64,000 nt of DNA from Dehalococcoidales bacterium (lineage in GTDB: Bacteria > Chloroflexota > Dehalococcoidia > Dehalococcoidales > UBA5627): NCBI GenBank assembly GCA_028707255.1, contig JAQTUQ010000001.1, positions 44,414 through 108,413 of the forward strand. The letters are read 5' to 3'. A program made the translations under genes and the position numbers. The stretch's first letter is position 1; each line of letters begins with the position of its first letter. Below, one piece after another: positions 54,410 through 63,077 of this stretch. The notes under the pieces were generated by a model. It saw only the letters and a program-made list of their open reading frames with translations, was not told where the DNA came from and ran no database searches.

Positions 54410-54982
54410 CTAAAAAGTTGCATTGTCTTCCATCAATTTTTTAAGTTGTTTCAGTCCGCGGTGCAGCAGGGATTTTACGGTTCCTTCACGTTTCCCCAGT
54501 ATGATGCAGATTTCGCCGGGAGATTTTTTCTCGAAGTATTTTAATACAATCACTTCCTGGTAAATGTTGGGTAGTTTAACTATGCACCTATGCAATAAAA
54601 GGAAGTCTTCGTGTTTTTGTATATCGGCTTCGAGGCGCGCTATTTCATCGTTAACGGTAACATCCGTGATAATCTCTGAAATTATCATGTCCTGCTTAAT
54701 CAGATTCAGCTGCTTGTTGCGCCTGTACCCGTTGTTGATTTCGTGACCTGCGATGCGGTACAGGTAAGCAGAGAAGGAAATGTTGCGCCATTGGAAGCGT
54801 TTGATTGTTTGAAGAGCCTTGAGAAATACTTCGGAGGTTATATCCTTCGCCGTCTCTACGCTGGCTGTTCTGTTAAGGACATAACCGAAAACTTTTTTGT
54901 AATACTCATCATAAAGCAAACCGAATGCGTCCGCATCGGTCTTCGCTTTGAAAACCAGCTCTTTTTCCTGCTCTAAGTCCAT
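54410..54982 (-). CDS. ECF-type RNA polymerase sigma factor
   Basis: FGLLYDEYYKKVFGYVLNRTASVETAKDITSEVFLKAL; IVLKYFEKKSPGEICIILGKREGTVKSLLHRGLKQLKKLM. Confidence 0.93.
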   Translation of the reverse strand: MDLEQEKELVFKAKTDADAFGLLYDEYYKKVFGYVLNRTASVETAKDITSEVFLKALQTIKRFQWRNISFSAYLYRIAGHEINNGYRRNKQLNLIKQDMIISEIITDVTVNDEIARLEADIQKHEDFLLLHRCIVKLPNIYQEVIVLKYFEKKSPGEICIILGKREGTVKSLLHRGLKQLKKLMEDNATF

Positions 54983-55118
54983 TATGTCTTATAAGGATAA
55001 CCCATTTTAAGACAAAAAGTTGCATTAATTTGGCCGAAATCGAGGAAAAATTTTTTGAAAAGGGGGAAGGCCGCATCAGCAGTGCAGGCTTCCCCCTCGA
55101 ATTGTCATTATTTATTTT

Positions 55119-55292
55119 CTACGATACTTCTAAAGCATCCATCGGGCATACATCGATGCACGCCTTGTCGCTTTCGCACTTGCCGGCATCGGTTACTTTG
55201 CAAACGCCGCCGTCGAGGTAAAGGATTTTTTGCGGGCATACGTCCGTGCAGGCTCCGCAACCGATGCAAGATTGTTCGTCGATTTTAACCAT
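55119..55292 (-). CDS. Small 2x[4Fe-4S]-type ferredoxin
   Basis: 57 aa read manually: MVKIDEQSCIGCGACTDVCPQKILYLDGGVCKVTDAGKCESDKACIDVCPMDALEVS; below ORF-track cutoff. Confidence 0.92.
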   Translation of the reverse strand: MVKIDEQSCIGCGACTDVCPQKILYLDGGVCKVTDAGKCESDKACIDVCPMDALEVS

Positions 55293-55322
55293 TTTTTTAG
55301 TTGTTTCCCCCTCTTCTGAAAT

Positions 55323-57155
55323 TTAAGATTTTTTATATATACAAAGATTATCTGCTTTTTCAACGCCGCAGGCGTTGCAGGGATGGTCGCGGCAATCCGG
55401 AGTTTCTTTTTCCTCTAGCGCCCTTTTATATTCGCGTTTGAGAAATTCCACGGAAACCCCGGTATCGATGTGTCCCCAGGGCAACGGTTCGTCCAGCGGG
55501 CGTTCCCTTTGGGTATAGAAACAAGGGTCTATTCCTTCCTCGCGGAAGGCATCCAGCCATATATCGAATTTGAACTGCTCTCCCCACCCATCGAAAATAG
55601 CCCCCATCTGCCAGGCGCGGTAGATGATCTTGCCGATTCTCCGGTCTCCTCGTGAAATAACGGCTTCCAGCAGGCTTCTGGGATAGTCCTGCCACGACGG
55701 AGTTACATTCTTTTTTTGAAGTCCGCATTTCAAGATGTTTTGCTTGCGTTTTATATTTTCTTCGCTGTCCATGGCTACCCACTGGAAGGGGGTATGCGGT
55801 TTGGGGATAAAGGTCGATAGTGTCAGGCGCAGGGAAGGTTTTTTCCCGGGCATGCTTCTGCCGACAGCACGGATTTTTTCCACCAGTTCGATGATGCCAT
55901 AAATATCCTCATCGCTTTCCGTAGGTAAGCCGAGCATGAAATAGAGTTTCAGACTTTTCCAGCCTTTTCCAAAAGCGGTGGATACGGTATCCAGCACTTC
56001 CTGCTCCGGTATGCACTTGTTGATAACGCGCTGCAATCTCTGACTGCCGGCTTCGGGGGCAAATGTCAGTCCCGATTTTCTGCTGGTGGGCAGCGAGTCT
56101 ATCAACTTAACCGAATCAACCATCATTCGAAGGCTGGGAAGCGATAGGGCAATATTCTTTTGTCCGTACTGCACAGCCATCTTTTCCACCAGTTTATCGA
56201 TTTCGTGATAATCGCTGGTGCTTAGCGAAACGAGAGAAATCTCATCATAACCGGTGTTATCTATAATCTCTCCGGCGGCTGAGATAACCTCTTCATGGGG
56301 ACGTTGACGTACCGGCCGGTATGTCATTCCGGCATGGCAAAAACGGCAACCGCGGCTGCAACCGCGGCTGATTTCAATCGCTGCCCGGTCATGTGTTGCC
56401 TCGATAAAGGGAACTACCGGACTGGTTACCGGCGGCGGAAGCTTGGATACGATTTGTCTTTTTATAACTTGCGGGGCTTCGGGGACGAGGGGGGTGATAC
56501 TTTTAAATATTCCATCGGCTTCGTATTCCACAGCATACAGGCTGGGAACGTAAATGCCGGGGATGGTCGCCAGTTTTCGCAAGCGGTCTTTTCTTGATAG
56601 CCTGTCTTTTTTGCTCTTAAATTCTCTTAAAGAGTCTACAAGCTCCGGAAGCAATTCCTCGGCGTCGCCGATGGCGAAGAAATCAATGAAATCCGCCATC
56701 GGTTCCGGATTAAGCGCGCAGCTGCCGCCGGCAATCACCAACGGGTGTTCGTCCGTCCTTTGGCAAGCCAATAGCGGAATCCCTGCCATGCTGAGCATAT
56801 TCAGAACGTTTGTATATGAGAGTTCATATCCGAGCGAAAAACCGACGATGTCGAATTCATTCAAAGAATGCCCGCTTTCAAGGCTTTGCAGCGGAATGCC
56901 CGCCTCTTTTATAGCGGCTGCCATATCTATCCACGGGGTAAAGACCCTTTCGGCAAGCACATCCGGCTGGCTGTTCAATATCTCATAAAGTATAGGTATC
57001 GCCATGTTGGACATGCCGATTTCGTAGATATCGGGATAGCTCAAGACAATTTTTATATCAGTCTTTTGCCAGTCTTTTACGATGCTGTTCCATTCACCGC
57101 CGGTATAACGGGCGGGTTTGGTGACGTTGATTAAGATACTGTCGGGGTAGGCCAA
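55323..57155 (-). CDS. TIGR03960-type B12-binding radical SAM protein
   Basis: EISRGCSRGCRFCHAGMTYRPVRQR (CxxxCxxC) plus N-terminal B12-binding-like region. Confidence 0.93.
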   Translation of the reverse strand: MAYPDSILINVTKPARYTGGEWNSIVKDWQKTDIKIVLSYPDIYEIGMSNMAIPILYEILNSQPDVLAERVFTPWIDMAAAIKEAGIPLQSLESGHSLNEFDIVGFSLGYELSYTNVLNMLSMAGIPLLACQRTDEHPLVIAGGSCALNPEPMADFIDFFAIGDAEELLPELVDSLREFKSKKDRLSRKDRLRKLATIPGIYVPSLYAVEYEADGIFKSITPLVPEAPQVIKRQIVSKLPPPVTSPVVPFIEATHDRAAIEISRGCSRGCRFCHAGMTYRPVRQRPHEEVISAAGEIIDNTGYDEISLVSLSTSDYHEIDKLVEKMAVQYGQKNIALSLPSLRMMVDSVKLIDSLPTSRKSGLTFAPEAGSQRLQRVINKCIPEQEVLDTVSTAFGKGWKSLKLYFMLGLPTESDEDIYGIIELVEKIRAVGRSMPGKKPSLRLTLSTFIPKPHTPFQWVAMDSEENIKRKQNILKCGLQKKNVTPSWQDYPRSLLEAVISRGDRRIGKIIYRAWQMGAIFDGWGEQFKFDIWLDAFREEGIDPCFYTQRERPLDEPLPWGHIDTGVSVEFLKREYKRALEEKETPDCRDHPCNACGVEKADNLCIYKKS

Positions 57156-57332
57156 ATCTTTCCTCCAGAACTATAATTATACGTTTTATGGATTATCTGT
57201 TGCAATTCTATTACATCACAAGCCTGATTTTACCTACATCTGGGGCAAGTCGATTTTTATCAATTATATTCCCCGCCTGTTTTTTTCTTTGACTAAGCAA
57301 AGTGTGCAGAGAGAGCGGAAAAAATGATTGTC

Positions 57333-57455
57333 ATTGCGAATACCGATTTATCGGGATGAAGCAATCTTTTACGAATAGCCCGTATGGCAGTATTAAAATA
57401 ATCGGTAGAGATTGCCGCGTCGTTCGTTAAACACTCACTCCTCGCAAAGACGTTT
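57333..57455. repeat. Dispersed palindromic repeat family R3, second long copy
   Basis: GTCATTGCGAATACCGATTTATCGGGATGAAGCAATCT ... GGTAGAGATTGCCGCGTCGTTCG...CTCCTCGCAAAGACG. Confidence 0.75.
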
Positions 57456-57521
57456 TAATCTGTCTTTGACCTTTATCATAAACACATTTACAATAGCATC
57501 ATAACCTTTGAGGAGAATGAG

Positions 57522-57995
57522 ATGGAAAATCTGTGGGCGCCCTGGCGTATGGAATATATCAAAAAGGTAGATAACCCTGGCTGTATCTTCTGCCAGAAAC
57601 CGGCTGAAGATAAGGATGTCGAAAATTATATTCTGCACCTCAAAAAGTTCAATTTCGTTATCCTGAACTGCTACCCTTATAATCCCGGACACCTGATGGT
57701 GGTGCCGTTTAGGCATCTATCGACTCCTGAAGAGCTGACATCCGAGGAGTTGCTGGAGCATTATGAGCTGGTGTGCAAATGCATCGCTGCGCTGAAGAAG
57801 GTTTCCAATCCCGACGGCTTCAATGTGGGGATGAATCTGGGAAGGGTGGCCGGAGCCGGCATCGATAAGCACATTCATACGCATATCGTACCTCGCTGGA
57901 ACGGCGACAATAATTTCATGCCGGTGCTGTCGGATATCAGGGTGGTAAACGAATCGCTTCCGGCAACCTATAAAAAGCTGGCGGAGTGTTTTTAG
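57522..57995 (+). CDS. HIT family (Ap4A phosphorylase-like) protein
   Basis: NPGCIFCQKPAEDKDVENYILH; NPGHLMVVPFRHL; HIHTHIVPRWNGDNNFMPVL. Confidence 0.93.
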   Translation: MENLWAPWRMEYIKKVDNPGCIFCQKPAEDKDVENYILHLKKFNFVILNCYPYNPGHLMVVPFRHLSTPEELTSEELLEHYELVCKCIAALKKVSNPDGFNVGMNLGRVAGAGIDKHIHTHIVPRWNGDNNFMPVLSDIRVVNESLPATYKKLAECF

Positions 57996-58186
57996 TTATC
58001 CGTTGAATCAAATGGTGATAATAAATCAGCAGTGAAGAGAGTTTTTGTTAGACGCAAGGTCTATCGGGGTATATTAAAGGAGCCGGGTATCAAATCCGAC
58101 TCCTTTCGATTCAAATAGTCTCATTACGGTCAAACAACCATAGCCTTGAAGTCAATTCCAGCAATATTCACACCAATTCCGCCAGG

Positions 58187-59218
58187 CTAATGTCCTTTTA
58201 TTGCCGGTTGGAATGGTACGGGACAACCGTTGACACTTGCCGTTTTTCTGGTAATTGCCTCGGATTGTGCTTGCGCTTTCTTGGGGTCGGTTACCCATGT
58301 CCTGTAGAATTCGTAAGGGCATGTCTCGTCGCCTACCACATTCTCTCCCGATGCGAGTTTGCCGGTATAACCTCGATGGAGCAGTTTGAAGAGGGAATTC
58401 TGCGCTTGCCAGTTTGCCCTGGCATCCCTGATAGCGCTGACAGATAGTTCGGCATACTGATTGCCCATCTCCTCCGTTCCGCACTCGCCTAAAACTCTGC
58501 CGTCGAATCCTACTATAACGGAGTGACCGAAATAAGAATAGACCCCGTCGAATCCGGTGCAATTTGCCACTGCCACATATGATGTGTTAGCCCATGCCAT
58601 AGCAGTTGCCATGTTCCTCTGCTGCTCTTTTGACGGGTACATATAACCCTGACAGCGGACTATTAATTCGGCGCCCCTCATGGCGCAATCACGCCATATT
58701 TCGGGATAGTTGCCATCGTCGCAGATTATCAAGCTGATTTTTAAACCCTTAGGCCCATCGGATACGTAGGTTCTATTGCCCGGATACCAGCCTTCAATAG
58801 GACACCATGGCATAATTTTTCGGTATTTTTGCACGATTTCTCCCTTATTATTGATTAAAATCAGTGTATTGTAAGGCACTTTTTTCGGGTGTTCCTCGTG
58901 CAATTCACCGGTTATGGAAGTTACCATCCAGATATTGTTTTTTCTGCAACATTCAGAAAAGATATCCGTTTCTTCCCCGGGAACAGTAGTCGAAAGCTCC
59001 ATACACTCTTTAGGGTCATAGAGGATGCCCTCCGTACTGTATTCGGGGAATATAATAAGGTCCATTCCGGGCAAACCGATCTTTAATCCTTCAGCATAAG
59101 CGGCAATTTTATGGCAATTGTCGATTATTTCTTTCTTTGAATGAAGGCGGGGTATTTTATAATTAACGACTGCGACACCCGCAGTATCGGCACTTGAAGA
59201 AATATCACCATGTCTCAT
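58187..59218 (-). CDS. amiE: Aliphatic amidase (nitrilase superfamily)
   Basis: 343 aa; E-K-C triad context [59 protein letters not shown]. Confidence 0.9.
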   Translation of the reverse strand: MRHGDISSSADTAGVAVVNYKIPRLHSKKEIIDNCHKIAAYAEGLKIGLPGMDLIIFPEYSTEGILYDPKECMELSTTVPGEETDIFSECCRKNNIWMVTSITGELHEEHPKKVPYNTLILINNKGEIVQKYRKIMPWCPIEGWYPGNRTYVSDGPKGLKISLIICDDGNYPEIWRDCAMRGAELIVRCQGYMYPSKEQQRNMATAMAWANTSYVAVANCTGFDGVYSYFGHSVIVGFDGRVLGECGTEEMGNQYAELSVSAIRDARANWQAQNSLFKLLHRGYTGKLASGENVVGDETCPYEFYRTWVTDPKKAQAQSEAITRKTASVNGCPVPFQPAIKGH

Positions 59219-59283
59219 TTGTAATCCTCCATAATAATTTTATTATTTTTTGTTACAGCTTGTTCAGACATTCGGTATTCCAT
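59215..59283 (-). CDS. Tiny ORF translationally coupled to amiE
   Basis: 22 aa [22 protein letters not shown]; strong SD AAGGAGGTGG; stop overlaps amiE start (ATGA). Confidence 0.45.
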   Translation of the reverse strand: MEYRMSEQAVTKNNKIIMEDYK

Positions 59284-59323
59284 TGTTTTATAAGCCCACC
59301 TCCTTGTATCTAAAATTATAGAA

Positions 59324-59818
59324 TTACCACCAGGGCCATGTTTCTGTAAGAGTGAAGTATGCACCGACGAAAGTGACAATTGCGTTTATCATTGTCCAAT
59401 ATGCTGTCGCTTTACCGATGTTTTTGCCGAGTCCGAGTAGCAGGAAGAACATAAACCATAATGTTGCCCACATGAACCACAGCAAGGCAAGGCCCGGAGT
59501 AGCAAGGCTTTGAAATCCGGCCGGAATAGCAATAAGAGCAACGGGTAAACAGTACCAACCCAAGCCTTTTCCATCCAGATTCCAGATTTGAGTTGCTGCT
59601 ACATATAAGTAGGTAAATGCAAACAACAGGGTCAATGCAGCTCCATAGAAATCAGCTGTTTCTTTTCCGGTAGCGATTATTACAAAGACACCTGCGATTT
59701 GTATTACCGCAACGAAGATGTTCATGGGGATAACAGCTTTGTTGGACATTTTCCCCATCATCCATAACGCGTTAATGAACAGGACAAAACCTACATACCA
59801 TAGTCCAAGACCTAACAA
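59324..59818 (-). CDS. amiS: AmiS/UreI family amide/urea transporter
   Basis: 164 aa, six TM; TTG start after AAAGGGGGG; adjacent to amiE. Confidence 0.85.
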   Translation of the reverse strand: MLGLGLWYVGFVLFINALWMMGKMSNKAVIPMNIFVAVIQIAGVFVIIATGKETADFYGAALTLLFAFTYLYVAATQIWNLDGKGLGWYCLPVALIAIPAGFQSLATPGLALLWFMWATLWFMFFLLLGLGKNIGKATAYWTMINAIVTFVGAYFTLTETWPWW

Positions 59819-59847
59819 TTATTTGCCCCCCTTTAAGAATGTTTCGG

Positions 59848-59901
59848 TTACGTTTCAAGAATGCGGAGTTGGTTGCTAGCTAATTGAAATAATTTTGCCA
59901 T
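59848..59901 (-). CDS. Tiny ORF / possible leader peptide upstream of amiS
   Basis: 17 aa MAKLFQLASNQLRILET; near-consensus SD AAAGGAGGTGA. Confidence 0.4.
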   Translation of the reverse strand: MAKLFQLASNQLRILET

Positions 59902-60339
59902 ACACATCACCTCCTTTAAATATTTCATTGCTAGAGAGCTTAGGTACGACAGTAATACGAGGTAGTAATGGTAAGACCAGGATAGGAAAAAGAAAACTCT
60001 GCAACAGGATTTACTAAACGCTTAGCAGAATCAGCTCTGCTCCCTAGGAATATGCCAGTGCTCTGTGGTATATGGCGGGGATACTTAGATCGTTTTTAAA
60101 TGGTTCAGTTGAACCGTGATTTCCCTGTACATTGCCTTCCTCCTTCTAATACAGAGTTATCTAAGTACTTACAGTATAGATAGAGAATATGGCCGGGACT
60201 TCAAAAAGAGCTATCCCTCTTGTACTAATTTATATGTATTATATTACACACGCAATTATACATATACTGTTGTTACATTACAATACCTAAAATTAAAGTT
60301 TTATAAAATTTTTTAATTATTCTTTGATAAGCATAAACA

Positions 60340-60545
60340 TTAATAAATTGTACGAATTTCGGGTAATACCTCAGACCTTACTTCTTTATACAGCCTCAAA
60401 CTCTCCTCAAACTTCACGCTTTTTGTATACCTTAATATCATATCCAAGCTCCCCCATCCTTCTAACCTCATGATATTCTCAATATCCAATCCCGCCCTAT
60501 GTAAAATCGACGCAAACGTCCTTCCAGGGGATTAAGCCTGCTTTA
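60340..60545 (-). pseudogene. Remnant of tyrosine recombinase/integrase C-terminus
   Basis: Minus-strand translation ...GRTFASILHRAGLDIENIMRLEGWGSLDMILRYTKSVKFEESLRLYKEVRSEVLPEIRTIY* matches the R-x-x-[FA]AS...IMRLxGW...RYT pattern; upstream frame shifted (LRKAGLIPWK). Confidence 0.7.
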
Positions 60546-60701
60546 CGCAGACTGGATATATGGAAATCCTTATTTAACGTGTTCTCCTTGACAACAATAT
60601 CTTAACCTTAACAGCAATGGGCGGGACAACTGCATATCATCTATATACACTGAATAATGCGGAACCAGAAAATATCGTAATATTTATCGCTCTACTCCAT
60701 G

Positions 60702-62195
60702 TTATGCAGTATTAACCCATATTGTCTTAGTTTGCATGTACTGATCCATTGCTTCAGTTCCATTGTCGCGTGCCAGTGAGCCTGAACGCCGGTACCCTCC
60801 GAAAGGTGTCTTTATATCGCCTTCTGAAAAACCGTTCACCGAAACCGTACCACAAGGTAATTGACGTGCCAAGTATATCGCGCGATCAATATCACGAGTA
60901 AAAACTGTTGCATGAAGACCATAGTCTGTATCACATGCAATCCTGAGAGCTTCATCCAATCCATTGACCGGCAGCACTCCAAGTACAGGCCCAAATATCT
61001 CCTCCCGTGCAATTGTCATATCTTGGGTCAAGCCTGTAAATACAGTGGGTTCGATAAAACAACCTGGCTTTCTAATATTTCCCCCGGTGATTAACCGTGC
61101 GCCTTCGGCTTTTCCTTTTTCTATATAACCCATCACACGAGCTTGATGTTCTGCAGTAACCATTGGGCCAATATCTGTCTCTGGATCTAATGGATCCCCC
61201 AGTCGAAAGGATTGAGCGCGGATTGTAACCCGTTCAATAAATTCATCTACCAGCTTAACATCTATCAGCTGGCGCATATTTGCTGAACAATTTTGCCCAC
61301 CGTTCCAGAAGGCTGAATTAGCAGCATTCTCAATAAGGGCATCGTTAAGTTCGGCATCGTCAAGCACAATAAAGGGGCTCTTTCCACCCATTTCCAAACC
61401 TATTACTTTGAGGTTGCTTTCTCCTGCATAACGCAGAAAATAACCTCCAACCTCGGTTGAGCCTGTAAATGAAACGGCATCAATATCCATATGTCGTCCA
61501 ACCGCCTGGCCGGTAGTTTCACCCATACCGGGAACAACGTTTAAAACACCATCCGGCAGCCCTGCTTCCTGTGCCAGTTCAGCTAACCGCAAGGTTGTAA
61601 GCGGAGTCTGTTCAGCCGGTTTGACCAGTACCGAACATCCGGCTGCCAGCGCAGGGGCAAGTTTCCACGCAGCCATCAGTAGCGGAAAATTCCATGGAAG
61701 AACAAGTCCTACAACGCCAATCGGTTCTTTGACAATAAGTGCAAGTGCATCTTCGCCCGTTGGCGATACTTTGTCAAATCTCTTGTCGATAAGCTCTGCA
61801 TACCATTGGAAGAAATTGGGTACCTCGGTACCAATCTCATGCAAACAGTCCGTAATAGTTTTTCCACTATCAATGCTTTCCAGCACAGCTAGTTCACAAG
61901 CGTTAGTACGAATCAGGTTAGCTAACCGCAGCAACACTTCCTTACGTGCTTCAGGTGCTATTCTCGACCAGTCACCCGCTCTAAAAACACGCCTGGCTGC
62001 TTTAACAGCACGGTCAACATCAGTGCTACCGCAATGTGCCACACTGGTAATCAGTTTTTCTGTCGCTGGATTTATCGTATTGAAAGTAGCCCCATCTGCA
62101 GCCTCATAATATTTACCGTCAATAAATGCCAGATTCCGGATTGTAATCTTGTTGGCTATGTCGTATGCTTCGGCTCTGGTAATCGAAACTGTCAT
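60702..62195 (-). CDS. NAD(P)-dependent aldehyde dehydrogenase
   Basis: FTGSTEVGGYF; LEMGGKSPFIVLDDAEL; FWNGGQNCSANMRQLI (catalytic Cys). Confidence 0.95.
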   Translation of the reverse strand: MTVSITRAEAYDIANKITIRNLAFIDGKYYEAADGATFNTINPATEKLITSVAHCGSTDVDRAVKAARRVFRAGDWSRIAPEARKEVLLRLANLIRTNACELAVLESIDSGKTITDCLHEIGTEVPNFFQWYAELIDKRFDKVSPTGEDALALIVKEPIGVVGLVLPWNFPLLMAAWKLAPALAAGCSVLVKPAEQTPLTTLRLAELAQEAGLPDGVLNVVPGMGETTGQAVGRHMDIDAVSFTGSTEVGGYFLRYAGESNLKVIGLEMGGKSPFIVLDDAELNDALIENAANSAFWNGGQNCSANMRQLIDVKLVDEFIERVTIRAQSFRLGDPLDPETDIGPMVTAEHQARVMGYIEKGKAEGARLITGGNIRKPGCFIEPTVFTGLTQDMTIAREEIFGPVLGVLPVNGLDEALRIACDTDYGLHATVFTRDIDRAIYLARQLPCGTVSVNGFSEGDIKTPFGGYRRSGSLARDNGTEAMDQYMQTKTIWVNTA

Positions 62196-62436
62196 CTTAA
62201 CCTCCTTTAACCCGGATTTCCCATATCAACTCTAAGTGAGCCGACCTCAAGCATTTTTGTCCTTAAAACCAATGATATAGCCCTCCTATCTGATTGTCAA
62301 CCTGATTAATTATCTGTTGGTCTCTCTTTTATTTTCAACTAAAAACCTACAAAAGTGTTACTGTATCGTTAATCAGTCTTGGTTGCTTGTGCTCGCCTTG
62401 AGTCCGGATGTATCGGGGAAAAGTTGACGATATTTT

Positions 62437-62501
62437 CGGAAATCAACTTGGTCAACGAAGCCCTGGCAGTAACGTATAAAAAGCTGGGGGATTGTTTTTA
62501 G
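62437..62501 (+). pseudogene. Diverged copy of HIT gene 3' end
   Basis: 65 nt aligning gap-free to 57931-57995 with 14 mismatches by eye; encodes SEINLVNEALAVTYKKLGDCF* versus SDIRVVNESLPATYKKLAECF*. Confidence 0.8.
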
Positions 62502-62556
62502 TAATTACTTGCTGGAATTTTGTAGGACATTTTTATTGTATCGCTAGTGGTCTGTG

Positions 62557-63057
62557 CTATCTTTTATATTTTAGCCCTTGATACTGTCCACTTGGAGGTC
62601 TTGTGTTTTCTATTGACTTTAACAACTCATTTCTATCATTACCTGTCCATTCCCATAATTGTAGTAACTCTTCTTGTTGTTGTTTTCCCAATCTCTCCCA
62701 ACCTTGCGTACTAGGTCTCATAATTTCAATATCTCTACTCAATGGTTCACCACGAGTGTAACTGCGGTCATGTACAAATGGCAAGAGATAATCAGGTAAA
62801 AGAGGATATTTATTGTGTCCCAGTTTGTATTTTTCTATCCAGTTTTTAGATAATTCTCCTCTCCATTTCCTATAAGCCCATGTCATAGTTAATAACCATA
62901 AAAAAATAAAGAAGAGCAAGATGCCATATAGCAAGTGATACACACCTAGAACTACAGTAGAAGCTAATATACCTAGTAAAGCTGAGGTATTACGTAAAGT
63001 ATTTTTGAAAATGCCTTCATCAATTAAAACCAGTCTAATAAATTTGAAAAAATTCAT
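62557..63057 (-). CDS. Small membrane protein, unknown function
   Basis: 166 aa with two N-terminal TM helices. Confidence 0.55.
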   Translation of the reverse strand: MNFFKFIRLVLIDEGIFKNTLRNTSALLGILASTVVLGVYHLLYGILLFFIFLWLLTMTWAYRKWRGELSKNWIEKYKLGHNKYPLLPDYLLPFVHDRSYTRGEPLSRDIEIMRPSTQGWERLGKQQQEELLQLWEWTGNDRNELLKSIENTRPPSGQYQGLKYKR

Positions 63058-63077
63058 TTAAATAGCTTCCCTTGCTC

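Noticed and set aside
60116-60316. Plus-strand 66-aa ORF in the amiS-ALDH gap
   Set aside because: Low-complexity AT-rich sequence without SD or recognisable motif.
57931-62501. Calling the HIT 3' repeat an exact attL/attR pair
   Set aside because: Copies differ at 14 of 65 positions (by eye), too diverged for a recent att duplication; kept only as a hypothesis for an old or replaced 3' end.
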